A stretch of 64,000 nucleotides of DNA. Source: Sycobia sp. Sy_11 (taxonomy: Eukaryota > Arthropoda > Insecta > Hymenoptera > Epichrysomallidae). The notes below the pieces were generated by a model that was not told the DNA's origin, did no database searches, and saw only the letters and a list, made by a program, of their open reading frames with translations. This document shows positions 1 to 12,420 of the stretch, one piece after another (positions within the stretch are counted from its first letter, which is position 1; each line of letters starts with the position of its first letter). The DNA lies in the NCBI GenBank assembly GCA_018907035.1, contig JACCIC010000035.1, positions 124,001 to 188,000 of the forward strand. Direction: 5' to 3'. A program made the position numbers and the translations under genes.

Positions 1-1061
1 ATGAACTCTTACGACGAATGTAGATAAAGCTTAACGATCCAGCTATTACAAAGGCGTACATAAAAATTTTTAGCTAGATACCAATGTTTATTTTTGTTCC
101 TGAAAATTTTTTTTGATTTACACCTTTGAAACCTATAAATAATGAGCACACGAAACCCTGCGTTCTTGATAAACGATATAAAGATCTACAAATATTGTGG
201 AGCATTTGTAGTGTATTTTTCGAGTCCAAGAGGTGGTGGAAAAACGAATTGGTCTATAGCCGGTTGAAAAAAAATCGATGAGCAACGTATTGAATATGAA
301 AAAGAAAAAGGAAATTGGGTCAGGGGGTAAAGCCTGGAAAGGTCGCACAGCTTGGACTAAAGGTGTACCCTTCGTATTCTTGGTATTCTTTAAAAAGTAA
401 AAAAGGCGACAGAGCGCGCGAGGCAGCGGCACCCAACGTCGCCGTCCTCGATTTTGTCCCTTTGCGCCCACTTTGCGGCTACTTTGCGCGTCGGAAAAGA
501 AAAGGAGGAAGAGGAAAATAATGAAAAGAAGAGAAAGTGCGACGGTCGGCCAAAACTCGGTGGCGGAAAATTAGTCGACGGTGCGCGGCTGCAGCGCTGT
601 GACGAAAAATGAAAAACGGGAGAAACTAAAAGAAATGCGCCTGCGACACGCCAACTTTCTCCCGCGGTGCGGCGTTCGAGGCCCGGAAACGTTTGAGACT
701 CGTGTCCGATGCCCTGCGTACAATTGTGTGCGCTATATATAATATATAAAGGGCTTTGACTCATTGAAGGAAGACCTGGCAGACTATATTTGCCGTTACG
801 AGCGTTTATGTCTTCGGTGTCGCGAACTATTGGAACTATTAGTGTAGATTATATATATATATAGAGAGAGAGAATATATTTTGTAAGTCAGATGATTTTG
901 TACGTATATATAAATTCATACACATACAAGATATAATGCCTTTGTATATGTAATAACGTAGATAAACGATTTTCCCCATTGAAAGATTTGTTTAGAGCAG
1001 ACCTCTTTTCAGCTCGAATGAACAGAACTTTCTTTTTCACTCTCACTCGTTTCTTCTCTTC

Positions 1062-1107
<46 letters not shown>

Positions 1108-2332
1108 CCTCCCTCCGTCCCCCCTCCCCCTGTTGCTCTCTTTACCTCTCACTCTCTCTCCCGCACTATATGCAAATGAGTTTCGATAGCTCGGTCTGGC
1201 TTAGAGCTCGACCTTCACGAAATGGCTTGCGTAATATATTTATCGGCCTAAATTACACGTACGTACATATACATCGTATATAGATATACGTGCTCGCGCT
1301 TTTTCGTCGTGCCTCCTTTACGATTCTACGCGTATGTATATGATGCATACATAACTACGCGCACGCACACACACACACACACAGACACACACACACACAC
1401 ACGCATGCAAACACACAGACAGACAGACAGGCTGGCCGATTAGGTAGTACTCGTGTTGACAAGAGATTTCATCCGTCTCTTATCCTCTCCGCCAATTCCC
1501 GTTCTCTTCCCGTCTTTTACTTTCGCCTATTCGCTTTCATTCACGTCGCGTAATTAAACTCTTTGCAAGATTTTATTAACAAATATTTATCTTTCTTGTT
1601 TCACCGTTTTAAAACGATACGCGGCCTCGATAAATTGACTATTTAAATTAATTAGAGTGCATCGATGAACGCGTTTTATATCAAACTCTACTTACTTAAC
1701 AAACAGACATACTTAACAATGAAAAGACAATATTGAAAGACGGCTAGTTAATATTAAAAATCCTTATATGATAATAAATATTAATTTTAAATTTAATTGA
1801 ATTATTGCATTGCATCCGTTCACTACTAAGTATTGTACAAAGAAAATATAATTATAAAAAGAAGGAATCCACAAGCTGAGCATATTCTATGGACCTAAAT
1901 TATGACACAGACGTAAGTATTTAATTCTCTGCCGCGATCCGAGTGAACTTCCAGAAACTTAGTGCTTAGGTCCTTTCAGACCATCTACTTAAATGAAACG
2001 AGGGAAATTGAGACGAGCAGGTCCGGCTTGCGTACGGTGAAACGCATACCGCTCGGAGCTTTCCGAGCTTTAAATCGTTCGACTCGGACGATGCGAAAAA
2101 ATTAGTGCAGCCTCGATTAGCACCGCTCTTTCTACGGGCTAATTTCTCGATCGCGTCTCGCGCTTATTTCAAGCCGGCAATCTCCCCCACCCTCGGGACT
2201 CGTGGGCGCCTGCGTTTCCGCCCGGAAGCGGGCTGTCCGCAAGCTCGGGGACCGGCTCGCTGGGACGGGGCAGCGCGATCGGGTCAGGTGGCCGCCGATT
2301 CAGAGGGCGCACCGACTCTTCGCCGCACTTAC
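1..2332. other. Intron or flank with a small GC islet; no gene supported
   Basis: This stretch lies 3' of the splice donor at 2332 on the minus strand, so it is the beginning of an intron that runs off the left edge. A mildly GC-rich islet covers about 400-720. A CT tract runs from about 1066 to 1102 and an AC/AG tract from about 1368 to 1430. Open frames on both strands in the islet (112 and 124 codons, minus) have no recognisable domain and look like chance frames in GC-rich or T-rich sequence. No exon with convincing splice sites was found here. Confidence 0.5.
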
Positions 2333-2714
2333 GGTAGCGTCTGATGAGGTTCTTCTTGTAGGGCTTGGTGCCGGGCGGCCTCGACCTCGTCGCCCTCGGG
2401 CCCTTCGGCTCCCGGCCGCAGCTCGAGTCGTCCGAGTCCTCGGAGCAGCTGCGCTCCTCGCTCGCGGGGCCGCGCCGCAGCCCCCGCAGCCGCTCGCGGC
2501 CCAGCTCCTCCCGGTCCGGCTGTCGCTCGGGCTGTCGCTCGGACTGTCGCTCGGACTGGCGCTCCGGCTCCCGGTCGGGCTCGCGGCCCGGCTCGCGGCC
2601 CGGGCCCCGGTCCCGCTCCCGCTCCGGCTCCGGCTCCGGCTCCGGCTCGCTCGAGTCCGCCTCCGCGTGGTCGGCGACGCGCACGCTCAAGTCCAGCGGC
2701 TGCTCCTCCAGCAT
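2333..2714 (-). CDS. First coding exon with a CtBP-binding motif (regulator N-terminus; possible alternative first exon of an E93-like gene)
   Basis: The exon starts at an ATG at 2714 with A at -3 and ends at a consensus donor (C|GTAAGT, intron from 2332). It gives 127 codons plus one base, so it splices in phase 1. Residues 6-10 are PLDLS, the motif that binds the corepressor CtBP. Residues about 22-65 are a Glu/Pro/Arg/Gln repeat region (EPEP, then ERQS/ERQP tetrapeptides). A Ser/Asp-rich acidic patch follows, and the exon ends in a basic stretch, KPYKKNLIRRY. The whole exon lies in a CpG island with no pyrimidine-rich acceptor just upstream, so I read it as a promoter-proximal first exon. 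CtBP motifs are known in the LCOR/E93 family, and the phase equals that of the E93-like exon at 43246-43347. Both facts fit a second promoter of that gene, but an independent gene is possible. The open frame continues upstream to 3161; that extension is Arg/Pro/Ala-rich and is probably 5' UTR. Confidence 0.6.
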
Positions 2715-3448
2715 CTTCGGCCTCGGGGGGCGCGATCTACGCTCGGCTCTCGACGGTCCCGACTGCCTGCACTGCGCGCGGCGCGCCACTTTCACATTAT
2801 CGCGGGAGGTCGCGCGCACTTGCACTACGCGCCGCGCCGGCGGGCTACTCCGTGTCGGCGGTCGCGGCTCGAGGGGGTGCCGGTGTTGCCGGTGGACCCG
2901 GCGCTGCCATCCCCCGGGGGGCGGCTCAAGCTCGCGCCCTCGCTCTGCTCTCGCTGCTCCTCCGTGTACGCGCGGCTCTCGCGGCGCCGTCGGTGCGTGC
3001 GGGGAAGGCCTACGGGCGGCGCTCGCCGGTGGCACACTGACTGACTCGCGAGCGGAGTAGCCCGCTAGTCCAGGCGCCCCCGTCCCCCCGCCCCCCCCCC
3101 CGCCCCACGCCGCCGCGTCCCGACGCCGCGCGCGCTCCAGACGCGCCGCAGCTCCCACCACCCCGGCGCCGACGCCGACGAAAGCAAGAGCCGCGCGGCG
3201 CTCGGCTCGGCTCGGCGCGCCTCGGCGCTCTCCGCCGTTAAAGAGCCTACCGCAACGAGGCGCGCGCGCGCGGCGCGGCCGAGCGCCCGGACTGGCCGGA
3301 GCGCGAGCGCTGCGGGCTGCTCCGCTGACTCGGCCTCCTTCTGTCCGCGTCGCGCGGTTTACCGTCTTTTACCGCTGGCCTACCTTAATGTACAATCGGA
3401 TACAATGATGCGCCTCCCCTCAGTCCCGTCGCCAAATTTTCCCGTTCG

Positions 3449-3481
3449 CCCGTCGGCCGCCCGTCGGCCGCCCGTCGGCCG
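3449..3481. repeat. Three tandem copies of an 11-bp GC-rich unit
   Basis: The unit CCCGTCGGCCG is repeated exactly three times at the upstream edge of the CpG island. It could be a cluster of binding sites or simple slippage; nothing else in the window matches it. Confidence 0.85.
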
Positions 3482-3560
3482 CGCTGGCTCGGCGAGGGGC
3501 TGCTACGTCCGGCGCCTTACGGACGTGCCTCGGCCGTCTCCTTTTCAATTGTAAAGGAGT

Positions 3561-6500
3561 ACTTTTATTTCCTGTTTATTTAAAATCGCTTTCTATATCC
3601 AATTAGTAAGATATCAGAACGCGGTAAAGGTCCGTTTTGAATTAATTTCTTTATCACAATGGGATAAAACTAATACGGTCACTTTTATCCTCGGAAACCG
3701 AATGCGCCAATGACTTATTTAAATTTGTAGTTGTCCGTAAATCTAAAAAGATGCATAAGTTATGCTTATGCATTTTTCGATCCAACTTATGGATACATTA
3801 GGATAAAATTTAGAAATTAATATTCAAGTATCTTGGTATCCGAAATGCCGCAATCTATTTCGCAATACCTAAAAATTTAAAAATGAAAAAGTAAAACTCG
3901 TTATTCAGCTCATCTACCCCAAAGGGTTTGACCCTGCAAAAATCTAGAAATTGTCGCTTCGGAATGTTTCGATAATTACGCTTGAATATAGAAATTCAAT
4001 TCATAACATGCGAAAATCCGAAATTAGGGATAAAAATGTTAAAAATTGCATTTGACCCTTTTTGCTAGGCGTCTAGAGTGATCAGGTTAAAATTCTCTCT
4101 TAAATATTTCCATGCTGTTTCCACGGTACGTCTTGGTTTTATATTAGTGCAAGACACAGTCGATCAGAGTGTCCGTGAATGTATAAGGCTTCGTTTTTTC
4201 TATGTCTTTTGACTCTATAAACATAATACTCGTCGAAAATGCTATCCCACCCCCTCTCTTATATTCAGGATAGTTACCTAAGTTACCCCAATTTAAAGAG
4301 ATGTTTGCTCCAAATTATTGAGTTAACTTAAATTCAAAGTAATTGTGGGTAGTTTTTAAATTAATTGCTATCAAATCTGTTTAAAGCTTAGAAACGTTTC
4401 AAATGATTTTTCAAGAAAGCGAACGAAGTAACAATTAAAATTTTTTATTTTTTTTCATACTATTACGATAGATACTTATAATTGTATGAATGTATCATTT
4501 TTTCGATAGATTCGTAAAATATACGTTTTGCTTATGTGCTTTACCTGTAATTTCCTCAAATCGGTACTATCTATAAGCTGATGTATTGAAATTAAAAAAA
4601 AAATTGTAATTAGGTGTACAAATTTTGAAGAGTGATAAATTACGAATTTTCCAGCATTATGTTATTGATTACTTATCAGAATTTCGATCATTGTCAAATG
4701 TAGAAAATAATTGCTCTATAAAGCTACCTACAATGAGTTCTAGAAAACCGGCAATGAAACCTTTCAAATTTTAATTAAAGAAAAAAATTATTAAAAATTG
4801 AAATATATTTAGTTAAACTTACAAATTCCTTTGTCTCTTAACTCTCAATATTTGTCCTTGTGGCGGATCAATTTGAACATAGTTAACACAACGTTAAAAG
4901 TCAGTACTTATATTTAAAAGAACCCGTCGAAAAATTGTCTAATTTTAGCTCTAGAAATATCCGTGCAATAGTTTGAGCAAAATGAATAAAATTGGTCACT
5001 TTTACTACTTTTGGTTTTTTTGATAGAATTAAAAAATTTTGATATAATTTAAAATTTTTTGAACAACAGATGAAAAAAGGAGTTTAAATGATTTTTATTT
5101 TAAGTTACAGATTAGCTGCCTACGATAATTTTGGGTGTATATAAAGCAGCGGCGACGATATCAAGATGAATTACTCAAACAATTGACATATGTTAGGGAT
5201 TGCACAATATATTTAAATCTCTTTTATCAAAGTACAGAAACAGCTAAAATTAATAGATTCAAACAGGAAAAAAATTAATACATAATTAAATTAGAAGCTA
5301 TAAAACTATAGCTTTCATTGAAAACTTGTATATATTTTATTCATTTTTGAGAATTTAATTTTTAGACGTCACGGACATTCAAATTATCTTAATAATTCGA
5401 GGGGCTCGGATTACTTCGAGTTCGACGCGGAGACGGTCTTATGAATCAAACGAATAGAATATATAAATTATAATCGCTATTTGTATATCTTATGGGAACT
5501 CGCAGATAGTCATGCCAAGAAATACAATATTTAACTCTGACTTAATTATTAGAATTGATATAAAATTAATGATCCTTTTTTACAAGATGTGACTGCAGTT
5601 TACAAACGTGACTAGAGTACTGTACAATGACACGTAATTTTATTTTGTCAAAAGTTAAAAATTTAATCAAATATACTTTAAGTTTTTTGATTTCGATGTT
5701 CTCATTAAATATCTATAGTCTTTGTTGATTAATTTTTCATATGATTCTTCGCTTTGAAATAATCAAATGTAGTTTACAGAACAAAATATGTAAATTATGT
5801 TGAATATAATGCATTATATTTTAATATATTTCTATTGATTATATATTTTAAATTGTTTATTATCAAAAGTACACTATTACTGCTTCTATAATTTATTTTT
5901 TTATTAAACAAAACTGTTGAGTAAAATTCACATTTAAATTGATGTCTAAAGCTTAACTTTCGGCAGAATATGCCAAGTTTTTATATAATATTTTTGTCTA
6001 CGCATGCGATTGATACTTTGACGAATGCGAATGACTCAACTGTATATATATATAATTATATGAAAATATCCCATTTTTCAAATTTACACGATATAGCTCT
6101 AGTACACGTCAATTTATATAGTATTTTCTAGTTTCACCTGTCTATATCCAAAATTTAATTTTTATTGTTTTTATTCTTTAGAAAACTCAAGTAAGTGTAT
6201 TAAGTAACAGTAGCAAACGAAAATTCAAACGAATGTATAATGGATATAATTTTATTTAATTTGTTTTATATCTTTTTATTCATTTTTGTCAAGTTCTCTA
6301 TTATTTTCTTTTTGAGCAAATAAATCAGATGCTTTTTCAAATGTTTATAATTTTTTTGCCATCTGTCTTCATTATTTATTATTATAATGCAGTATTATTT
6401 GAACAATACAACAATGTTCTTTAAATAAATTAAAGTTAAATAACAACTTTGTAGGAATTGTAGTAAAATTCCCTCTTCTATCTATCATGACAGTCTTTTT

Positions 6501-7020
6501 ATCTGACTCCCTTCTTTCCCCCACTACAACAACTTGCCTTCTCTCTTCTTCCCCTCATTTCCCCCCTCTCTTTCCAAGTCTCTCTCGCTCTCTCTTCCTT
6601 TATTTTATTTTTCCATTCCCGGATACCAGCTACTTGTATCTGCGCCCGAAGGAGGAAGAGTATTTTCGGATTCACAGAGATGCAAAATAAAATAAGTGCA
6701 TTAAAAAAAGTATAGAACTTCGCTTACCTTCTTCTTTTAGTACCTGTAGGTATTTTGAGTTCTAAGATGAGATTACTAAAGAGTTCGTCACATTCTTCTC
6801 CTGTTAGCAGGTGGATATTTTTTATAACAAAACTTTTTAAAATTTATAAATACTGTTTTACAGCTCAAAATTTTAGAATATTTTTATTTTATATATTACA
6901 CCATATAAAAATGCATCTGAAAAAAACCATAAATCTTTGGAGTTCGATTTCTTTTTTTTTAAGACTATTTTCCAATAGCCAGAATATCCGAATTCTCCGC
7001 GAAAGTAAACAAATATGAAA

Positions 7021-7059
<39 letters not shown>

Positions 7060-9240
7060 TGTAAGACGCATTGCGCAGATAGTGACGAAGGAGAAAAGCT
7101 TCCCAACTAGTTCAACCGATTTCTAAAGCAACTAGTCTTTGCGAATGTAATCGACGTTCACTTCCGCTACTTTTCCGTGAGTTCGCTCAAGTCTCAGCTG
7201 ACCCAATTACACCAAGACTTCTTACTTTGCACTGAGAAAAGTAAGCGAACATATACAAAAAGATAGACAAAGTCGCATTCGTGAAAAACTGTTTCACCGG
7301 TACAAAAGATAATTCCGACAATAATATTATGAAAAGTAAATCTAATACAATAAATAATAATATAATAAATTAAGGCAGTTCTACTGTGCCAATTTGTGTG
7401 AATCTATTTCTTTTATGTATATTTTATACATGTATGAGTTTCAAAATTAAAAGGCTAATGAAAATTTTTTATTCGAAATATACGAAGATGATAATAATAA
7501 TTGAAAATATAAAAACACACCAAGTAAATGTTTAATAAAACTTTTTTATAGCGCATCGAATTATGTTTTATTTAATAATTTTTAAACTGTCATCGAAAGC
7601 GCTAGGTCGACTATTGAACTACTAAGAACATTTCTTTAAATAATTGTTTAAAATATCTTTTTGAATCTTATTGTATATAAATTGTCACTATTCACAGTAA
7701 AAATACTAAATATAGCTATATGAAAATGAAAAAATTATGTTGTTTTTGTATATATTTCATTCTCAATCTAGAAACTTTAGAAGAATTATTTTGTAAGGAA
7801 AATACGACGTACTGTGAGAACGGTTCGTAATATATATTGAAACAATGTACTCTGGTAGATTCGATAATCAAACGATGCTTTATTATATAATCTATTGATC
7901 AATGCGACAAACAAATCTAACTTATATATAAGTATAATTTATGCCCATAATTTTTGATGAATTTTATTTGAAAGATCGCAATTTATAAGGAGTATTCTAA
8001 TAGTACACGCAAAAGATGAGATAAATTAAAGTAAAAGAGTATACAGTTTAAGTATTATCCAGTGATTTAGGCCGAGACTAACGCGCGCACTTTTCCTCAA
8101 CACGTTTCACTTCGCGGATAGGTGCTCACCTTTCATTTTCTCCTTTCATCTTCGTTCAATAAAAACTAATGATGCCAGTTACTGCGTACTAGTTTTTTTT
8201 TCTTGTGAATTTATAAAATTTTACAAGAGAATCTTATGTTTCGATTGGAGCTTAAAAATAGTATACCATTCGTCACATCTATGCAGTAATGATAATTAAT
8301 AAAATTCATATATGATATAAATCAAAAATACTAATTACTTTAATCTTGGTGTTACATTTATTGTCGGTAGATATATTAAACTCCAAATACAATATTTTTC
8401 GAAATGGCGTTCTTTGTTCTAATATTATGATTTGAACGATGATCCACAAAGTTTGAGCTACGAGGACGAGCAGCCCGTAATGATTAATTAATATATTTAA
8501 AGACGATCCAGTAAGCAATTGAGTTTTAATATTTTGTGAAGAAATTAATTGGCTATGTTTAAATAATTATTCTCAAACATTTATTTTTAAAGCGTTCAAC
8601 CCCGTTTGTTAGATATAAAGAGTTCGATTTGTATTTTGACCAATGTTGTTGTGGTATTATATAGGTTTTTCTACCAATCGTGCCCTTAGAAAGGATTCTG
8701 AATCATGTTAAATTTTTCTGCTAACCACTTTAATTTTATAAATTTATATAGGTTTTAGTTTTCATAGTTATAAAATTAAGAGTACTTTTCATCGTTGGAT
8801 TCTCTATCGCAATCACAGCTTTAACCTCCATATTCAAAAAGAAATCGTTTTCACTCCCGATCAAGTCAAGCTATAAGAAAATTCACAAATAATAATTTTC
8901 AAATAGACACTTTTAATGCGATTGAATTAGAATAAGGAAAATTTTTCGACGGCAGTCCCATGACATTTTGATAATTTTTTTCCATGTTTATCGAGGAATA
9001 AGAGAAGAGCTAGCTATACTTCTAAATGTACATTAATTTACATTCTATTATATAATGACCATGAAAATTCTAAATATAATAAGGAGTAAACCTCATCTTT
9101 TTTGATGCATTTCAATATAGCTTTAAAACAAAGCCTAATAAAAAACCTATTAACGCCATCGCATCGCGAGTATTTACATTATTATTTTTTTCGAATTTAT
9201 CAAATTCTATGTATAAACTATAAAAAACGCGCTGATAAGA
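3561..9240. other. AT-rich non-coding stretch, probably intronic
   Basis: No exon, RNA gene or recognisable element was found. It contains a pyrimidine-rich segment at about 6470-6610 and a GT microsatellite at 7024-7062. The open frames are short and T- or A-rich. If the E93-like model is right, this is intron of the long transcript and sequence upstream of the island promoter. Confidence 0.5.
7024..7062. repeat. (GT)n microsatellite
   Basis: An alternating GT tract interrupted once by TATG. The frames encoding His/Thr repeats on the minus strand are products of this tract. Confidence 0.95.
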
Positions 9241-9249
9241 TTCAAGAAT

Positions 9250-9910
9250 AAGAAATGAAGTCAGCGCATCGGATATGAAACAATGAAAAAGAAGATGCAA
9301 ATGTGAGACAGTGCCAGCGTATACAGAAAGTGTTGGCGCTATACAGGGGCGATAAAAAAAACGTAAAAATGTAAAAATCGGAGCGAGCGCAGGAGAAGAT
9401 AGGTGAATTCGCATAGGATGCGGCGCAGCGCATCCACGATGGTAGTATGTATATAGTAGGCCGTGTAGAATATTCCTCTGGCCGCGTTGCCGTGAACTGC
9501 GAAAGAGCCCCAGTGCGCTTGGAGTACGCGCGCGACTTCCAAGGACACCCGTGAAGAGGAGAAGCTTATGAAAGCCCTATGGGAACGTGCTTTGCCTCCC
9601 TCCCTCCCTCCCGCCTCTCGCTCCGTCGTTCCTTTGCGCGAGAACCGGAAAGATTCCCTCGATCCGCTACGTACGGCTTCCAAGGCCTCTGCAGCGCGTC
9701 CGCGTGCGATTCTCTCTCTCTCTCTCTCTCCCTCACATACAGACACACATGCACATATACAGCCGCGCGAGCGCGCGCGCGCCCAGACAACCACACGTAC
9801 ACACAGGCACGCACTTGCATGCACCGTCCACTGCTCAAACCTACGTCCTGACTTCGCACGAACGGCTAGGATGCGCCGTTTCTATATGCCTCTTCAGTCC
9901 GATAAAATTT
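9250..9910. promoter_or_regulatory. GC-rich islet inside the long intron
   Basis: About 650 bp of raised GC and CpG, with a CT tract at about 9711-9732 and short CG runs near 9768-9782. Overlapping open frames exist in several phases on both strands; none has domain-like sequence or clear splice sites. Likely a regulatory region or an unrecognised non-coding exon. Confidence 0.35.
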
Positions 9911-10267
9911 TAAAGACAAGCTATCGCAAAGGAAAGTAAGCTGAAAAATATTTACAAATAAAGTCACTGACATACTCCGCGAGAAATCTATTGTTTCTCT
10001 ATTCGCTTGAACTATATTAGCAAATTATGGAGTTTACGAAGGCGGGTAATCACTTTTGATAGAGTATCTATATAATTCTATATATATTGTAAATAAAATA
10101 TGAAACAGAAATGCTCCTAAGTGCTTAAATAGACATTATTTAATCATCTAATTTTGTAACTTGACTATAAGTACCATTAGCATCAGTCGTATAAAGATTG
10201 TATTATTTACTTATTAATGAAAATGAAAAAAAATTATTTTTTAGTCATTACTTATTTAACCTCTGAT

Positions 10268-10273
<6 letters not shown>

Positions 10274-10318
<45 letters not shown>
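10274..10318. repeat. (TA)n microsatellite
   Basis: An uninterrupted alternating TA run of about 45 bp, self-complementary. Confidence 0.95.
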
Positions 10319-10321
<3 letters not shown>

Positions 10322-10649
10322 ATAGGTTGTTTAGAAAATATATTAAACAGAAGTTGAGTTAGTTAATAAATTGACTAATTGTGATTTATACTACAATTTT
10401 TTAACTATAAAAGTATTTATTTCATTCCATTAAGCGGATTTATGAATCACAACGTAATCACCAATACGTTTATTATTATTCACGTTAGAACAAAATTGGT
10501 GCGATAAAAATTATGTCTTCTTAAAATAAAAAAGTGTATTTTGATTATTGATTGAATTTTTTGCAATACATTAAACTCGAATCGCATTGTTATGCATTAA
10601 ATTCGATCGATGTTGGTAGTGGTAGATGTGTGAGCTATTTAATTGAATT

Positions 10650-10654
<5 letters not shown>

Positions 10655-10720
<66 letters not shown>

Positions 10721-10724
10721 ATAT
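10655..10724. repeat. (AT)n followed by (TAAA)n
   Basis: An alternating AT run passes directly into about ten copies of a TAAA/AAAT tetranucleotide. Confidence 0.95.
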
Positions 10725-11199
10725 ATAATATCAATTGAGAGTTGGAAAATTTGTTCACTTGTGGAAGTGAGAAGGAAGTTATTATAGCTTGTGCTCAATA
10801 GTACAGGTGTCAGTTGTGACTGTATATATTAATATTTTATCGTAATTATATCTTTATGCCTTTGTATGACTGTGTGTGTTTATGTGTGTGTATGAGTATA
10901 AAAGCTAGCTTTGATGTGCAAGTATCGTGCGATTGACTGTTTCAATAATTGCATCGAGTGTTGGTTGCAATTACGAAATTTTTACTTTTTAACGTACACA
11001 TCTTTAATTGTTTAGATAAATTGTTTTTGTTTTACCAATGATAGTTGCGTAACAATTAAATAGAAAGAAATTGACAAAAAATTGTTATATTGATTATTTG
11101 GTTCGATTATGTTTCTGAAGGGAACCCAAGGAGAGAAGGATCAATAATTAATAACATAGTTAGAAGAATGAAGAGGAATGAGAATTGTCAGGAAGATTC

Positions 11200-12420
11200 G
11201 ATTGAAACAACGGAACATATTGCAGTTAAAATACCCGCTTAAGAAATTGGTATTCCCAACAATATTCGGTGATTACGCAGCGTGTCCAAATTACGCCGAA
11301 ATTGGTCATTGTGCGCAAGTTCAACACACACTGCAGCGCATAAGCCACGAAAATTGTACTTGGCTGACGCGACTATATGGACACGCGCTCTCTTTTGTTT
11401 CGTTTTTTTTCAGCCGCCGTCGTAATTTCGGGATTATTAGGACTCGATCGATGAGCAGCAAAGAGGAAAAGTAAAACAGATTTCCACTTGCATTTTCACG
11501 GGCGGCCGGTGGAAAATCAACGCGTATATCTATTACTCGAAAGAAGAATCGCGCGTGTGCACGGTAGTTTTACTTCTGCGCGAACAAATAAAGTGCCTCG
11601 GCTTTCGGCGTACAGCGACGAATTATGCCCGGCCTTACGCGCGAACATCTGGATTGCGCTCGTTATCGGTGCGAAATGTAAAGTCTGTTGCGTTGCGAGC
11701 ATGAACGTATCGCAAGGCGAATATAAAAGTATGGCGACTGTCAACGTATCGTAAGTAAATATCGCAGAATTATAAACGATACGTAGCGAGCAGCCCGTGA
11801 AAAAAAAAGCCCCGGCGAAACTTGGCTACGCGCGACTATTCTGCGTAAAAAAATTTGTCCAAATCGAGAGTTTTTCGCAAGACTTGTAATTATTTCGTAC
11901 GCTCTAGGCTTTCGGAGTAATGGGAATTCGGCCTCGACTCGAGCCGATAAAAGGCATCCCGTCATCTCGTCAGCCCGTGCATCGGCTGCATTTAGTATAT
12001 AGAAAACAGGTTTCTGACCTGCATATCGACCACGGCGCGCTCGCGCGCGCGTCATTTCAACTCGGCTATATCTACTGGCATATAGAAAAGGAAAGGAAGT
12101 GGGAAGAGGCAAAAAGGAAGCGCGAAAGAGACTCGGGCAGCACCAAAGTTGGCGTTTCGCTGCAAGAGGTCGTAGTCCTCGCCCGGGGCTTGCACGTGCG
12201 CGCGCATAACGCGAGCATTCCTAGATTATTCTCGAAGATGAGAGCGCGCGGGCACCGGGCTCCTCGAGTATTGCCTATGTATGTGTGTATGTGTGTGTGT
12301 GTGTGTATATATATACATAGACACACACACACACACGCGCGCGCGCACACACACGCACACAACCACCATGCGCATGTGCGTGTAAAGTAGGGTGTAATGT
12401 AACAAAAGTCGCGCCCGGCT
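11200..12420. promoter_or_regulatory. Mixed-GC region leading into a CpG island
   Basis: GC and CpG content rise in steps from about 11250. Two plus-strand frames (11178-11474 and 11488-11754) are open but have no recognisable domain. A mirror-like GT/AC array lies at 12280-12360. I see regulatory or untranslated sequence rather than a supported gene. Confidence 0.35.
12280..12360. repeat. Alternating purine-pyrimidine array: (GT)n, (TA)n, (AC)n, (CG)n
   Basis: A GT tract, a short TA core and an AC tract follow one another, then CG repeats and AC again. The GT and AC arms are complementary, so this single strand can fold on itself. The alternating purine-pyrimidine pattern over about 80 bp also favours Z-DNA. 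Confidence 0.85.

Larger units (their letters stand above)
2200..3560 (-). promoter_or_regulatory. CpG island, likely promoter of the exon at 2333-2714
   Basis: About 1.3 kb of very GC- and CpG-rich sequence stands out against an AT-rich background. It covers the first coding exon and extends about 850 bp upstream of its ATG on the minus strand. No TATA box is evident, as expected for a CpG-island promoter. Long frames on both strands here (231 and 280 codons, plus) follow from the lack of stop codons in GC-rich DNA. The transcription start cannot be placed from sequence alone. Confidence 0.6.
9911..11170. other. AT-rich stretch with two microsatellites; no gene seen
   Basis: It holds the TA tract at 10274-10318 and the TA plus TAAA arrays at 10655-10724. 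A TATA-like string (TATAAAAG) occurs at about 10898, but nothing coding follows it. No gene is supported. Confidence 0.5.

Noticed and set aside
979..1179. 66-codon frame with a Ser-Leu run
   Set aside because: Product of the CT microsatellite at 1066-1102.
2202..3060. Plus-strand frames of 280 and 231 codons opposite the CtBP-motif exon
   Set aside because: They are antisense to a better-supported exon, Arg/Ser/Leu-rich, and explained by the lack of stops in a CpG island.
2715..3161. N-terminal extension of the minus-strand frame upstream of the MLEEQPLDLS start
   Set aside because: Arg/Pro/Ala/Gly-rich composition typical of translated CpG-island UTR; the internal ATG has a good context and starts at a meaningful motif.
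10885..10930. TATA-box promoter (TATAAAAG near 10898)
   Set aside because: In AT-rich DNA such strings are frequent, and no initiator, coding frame or exon follows.
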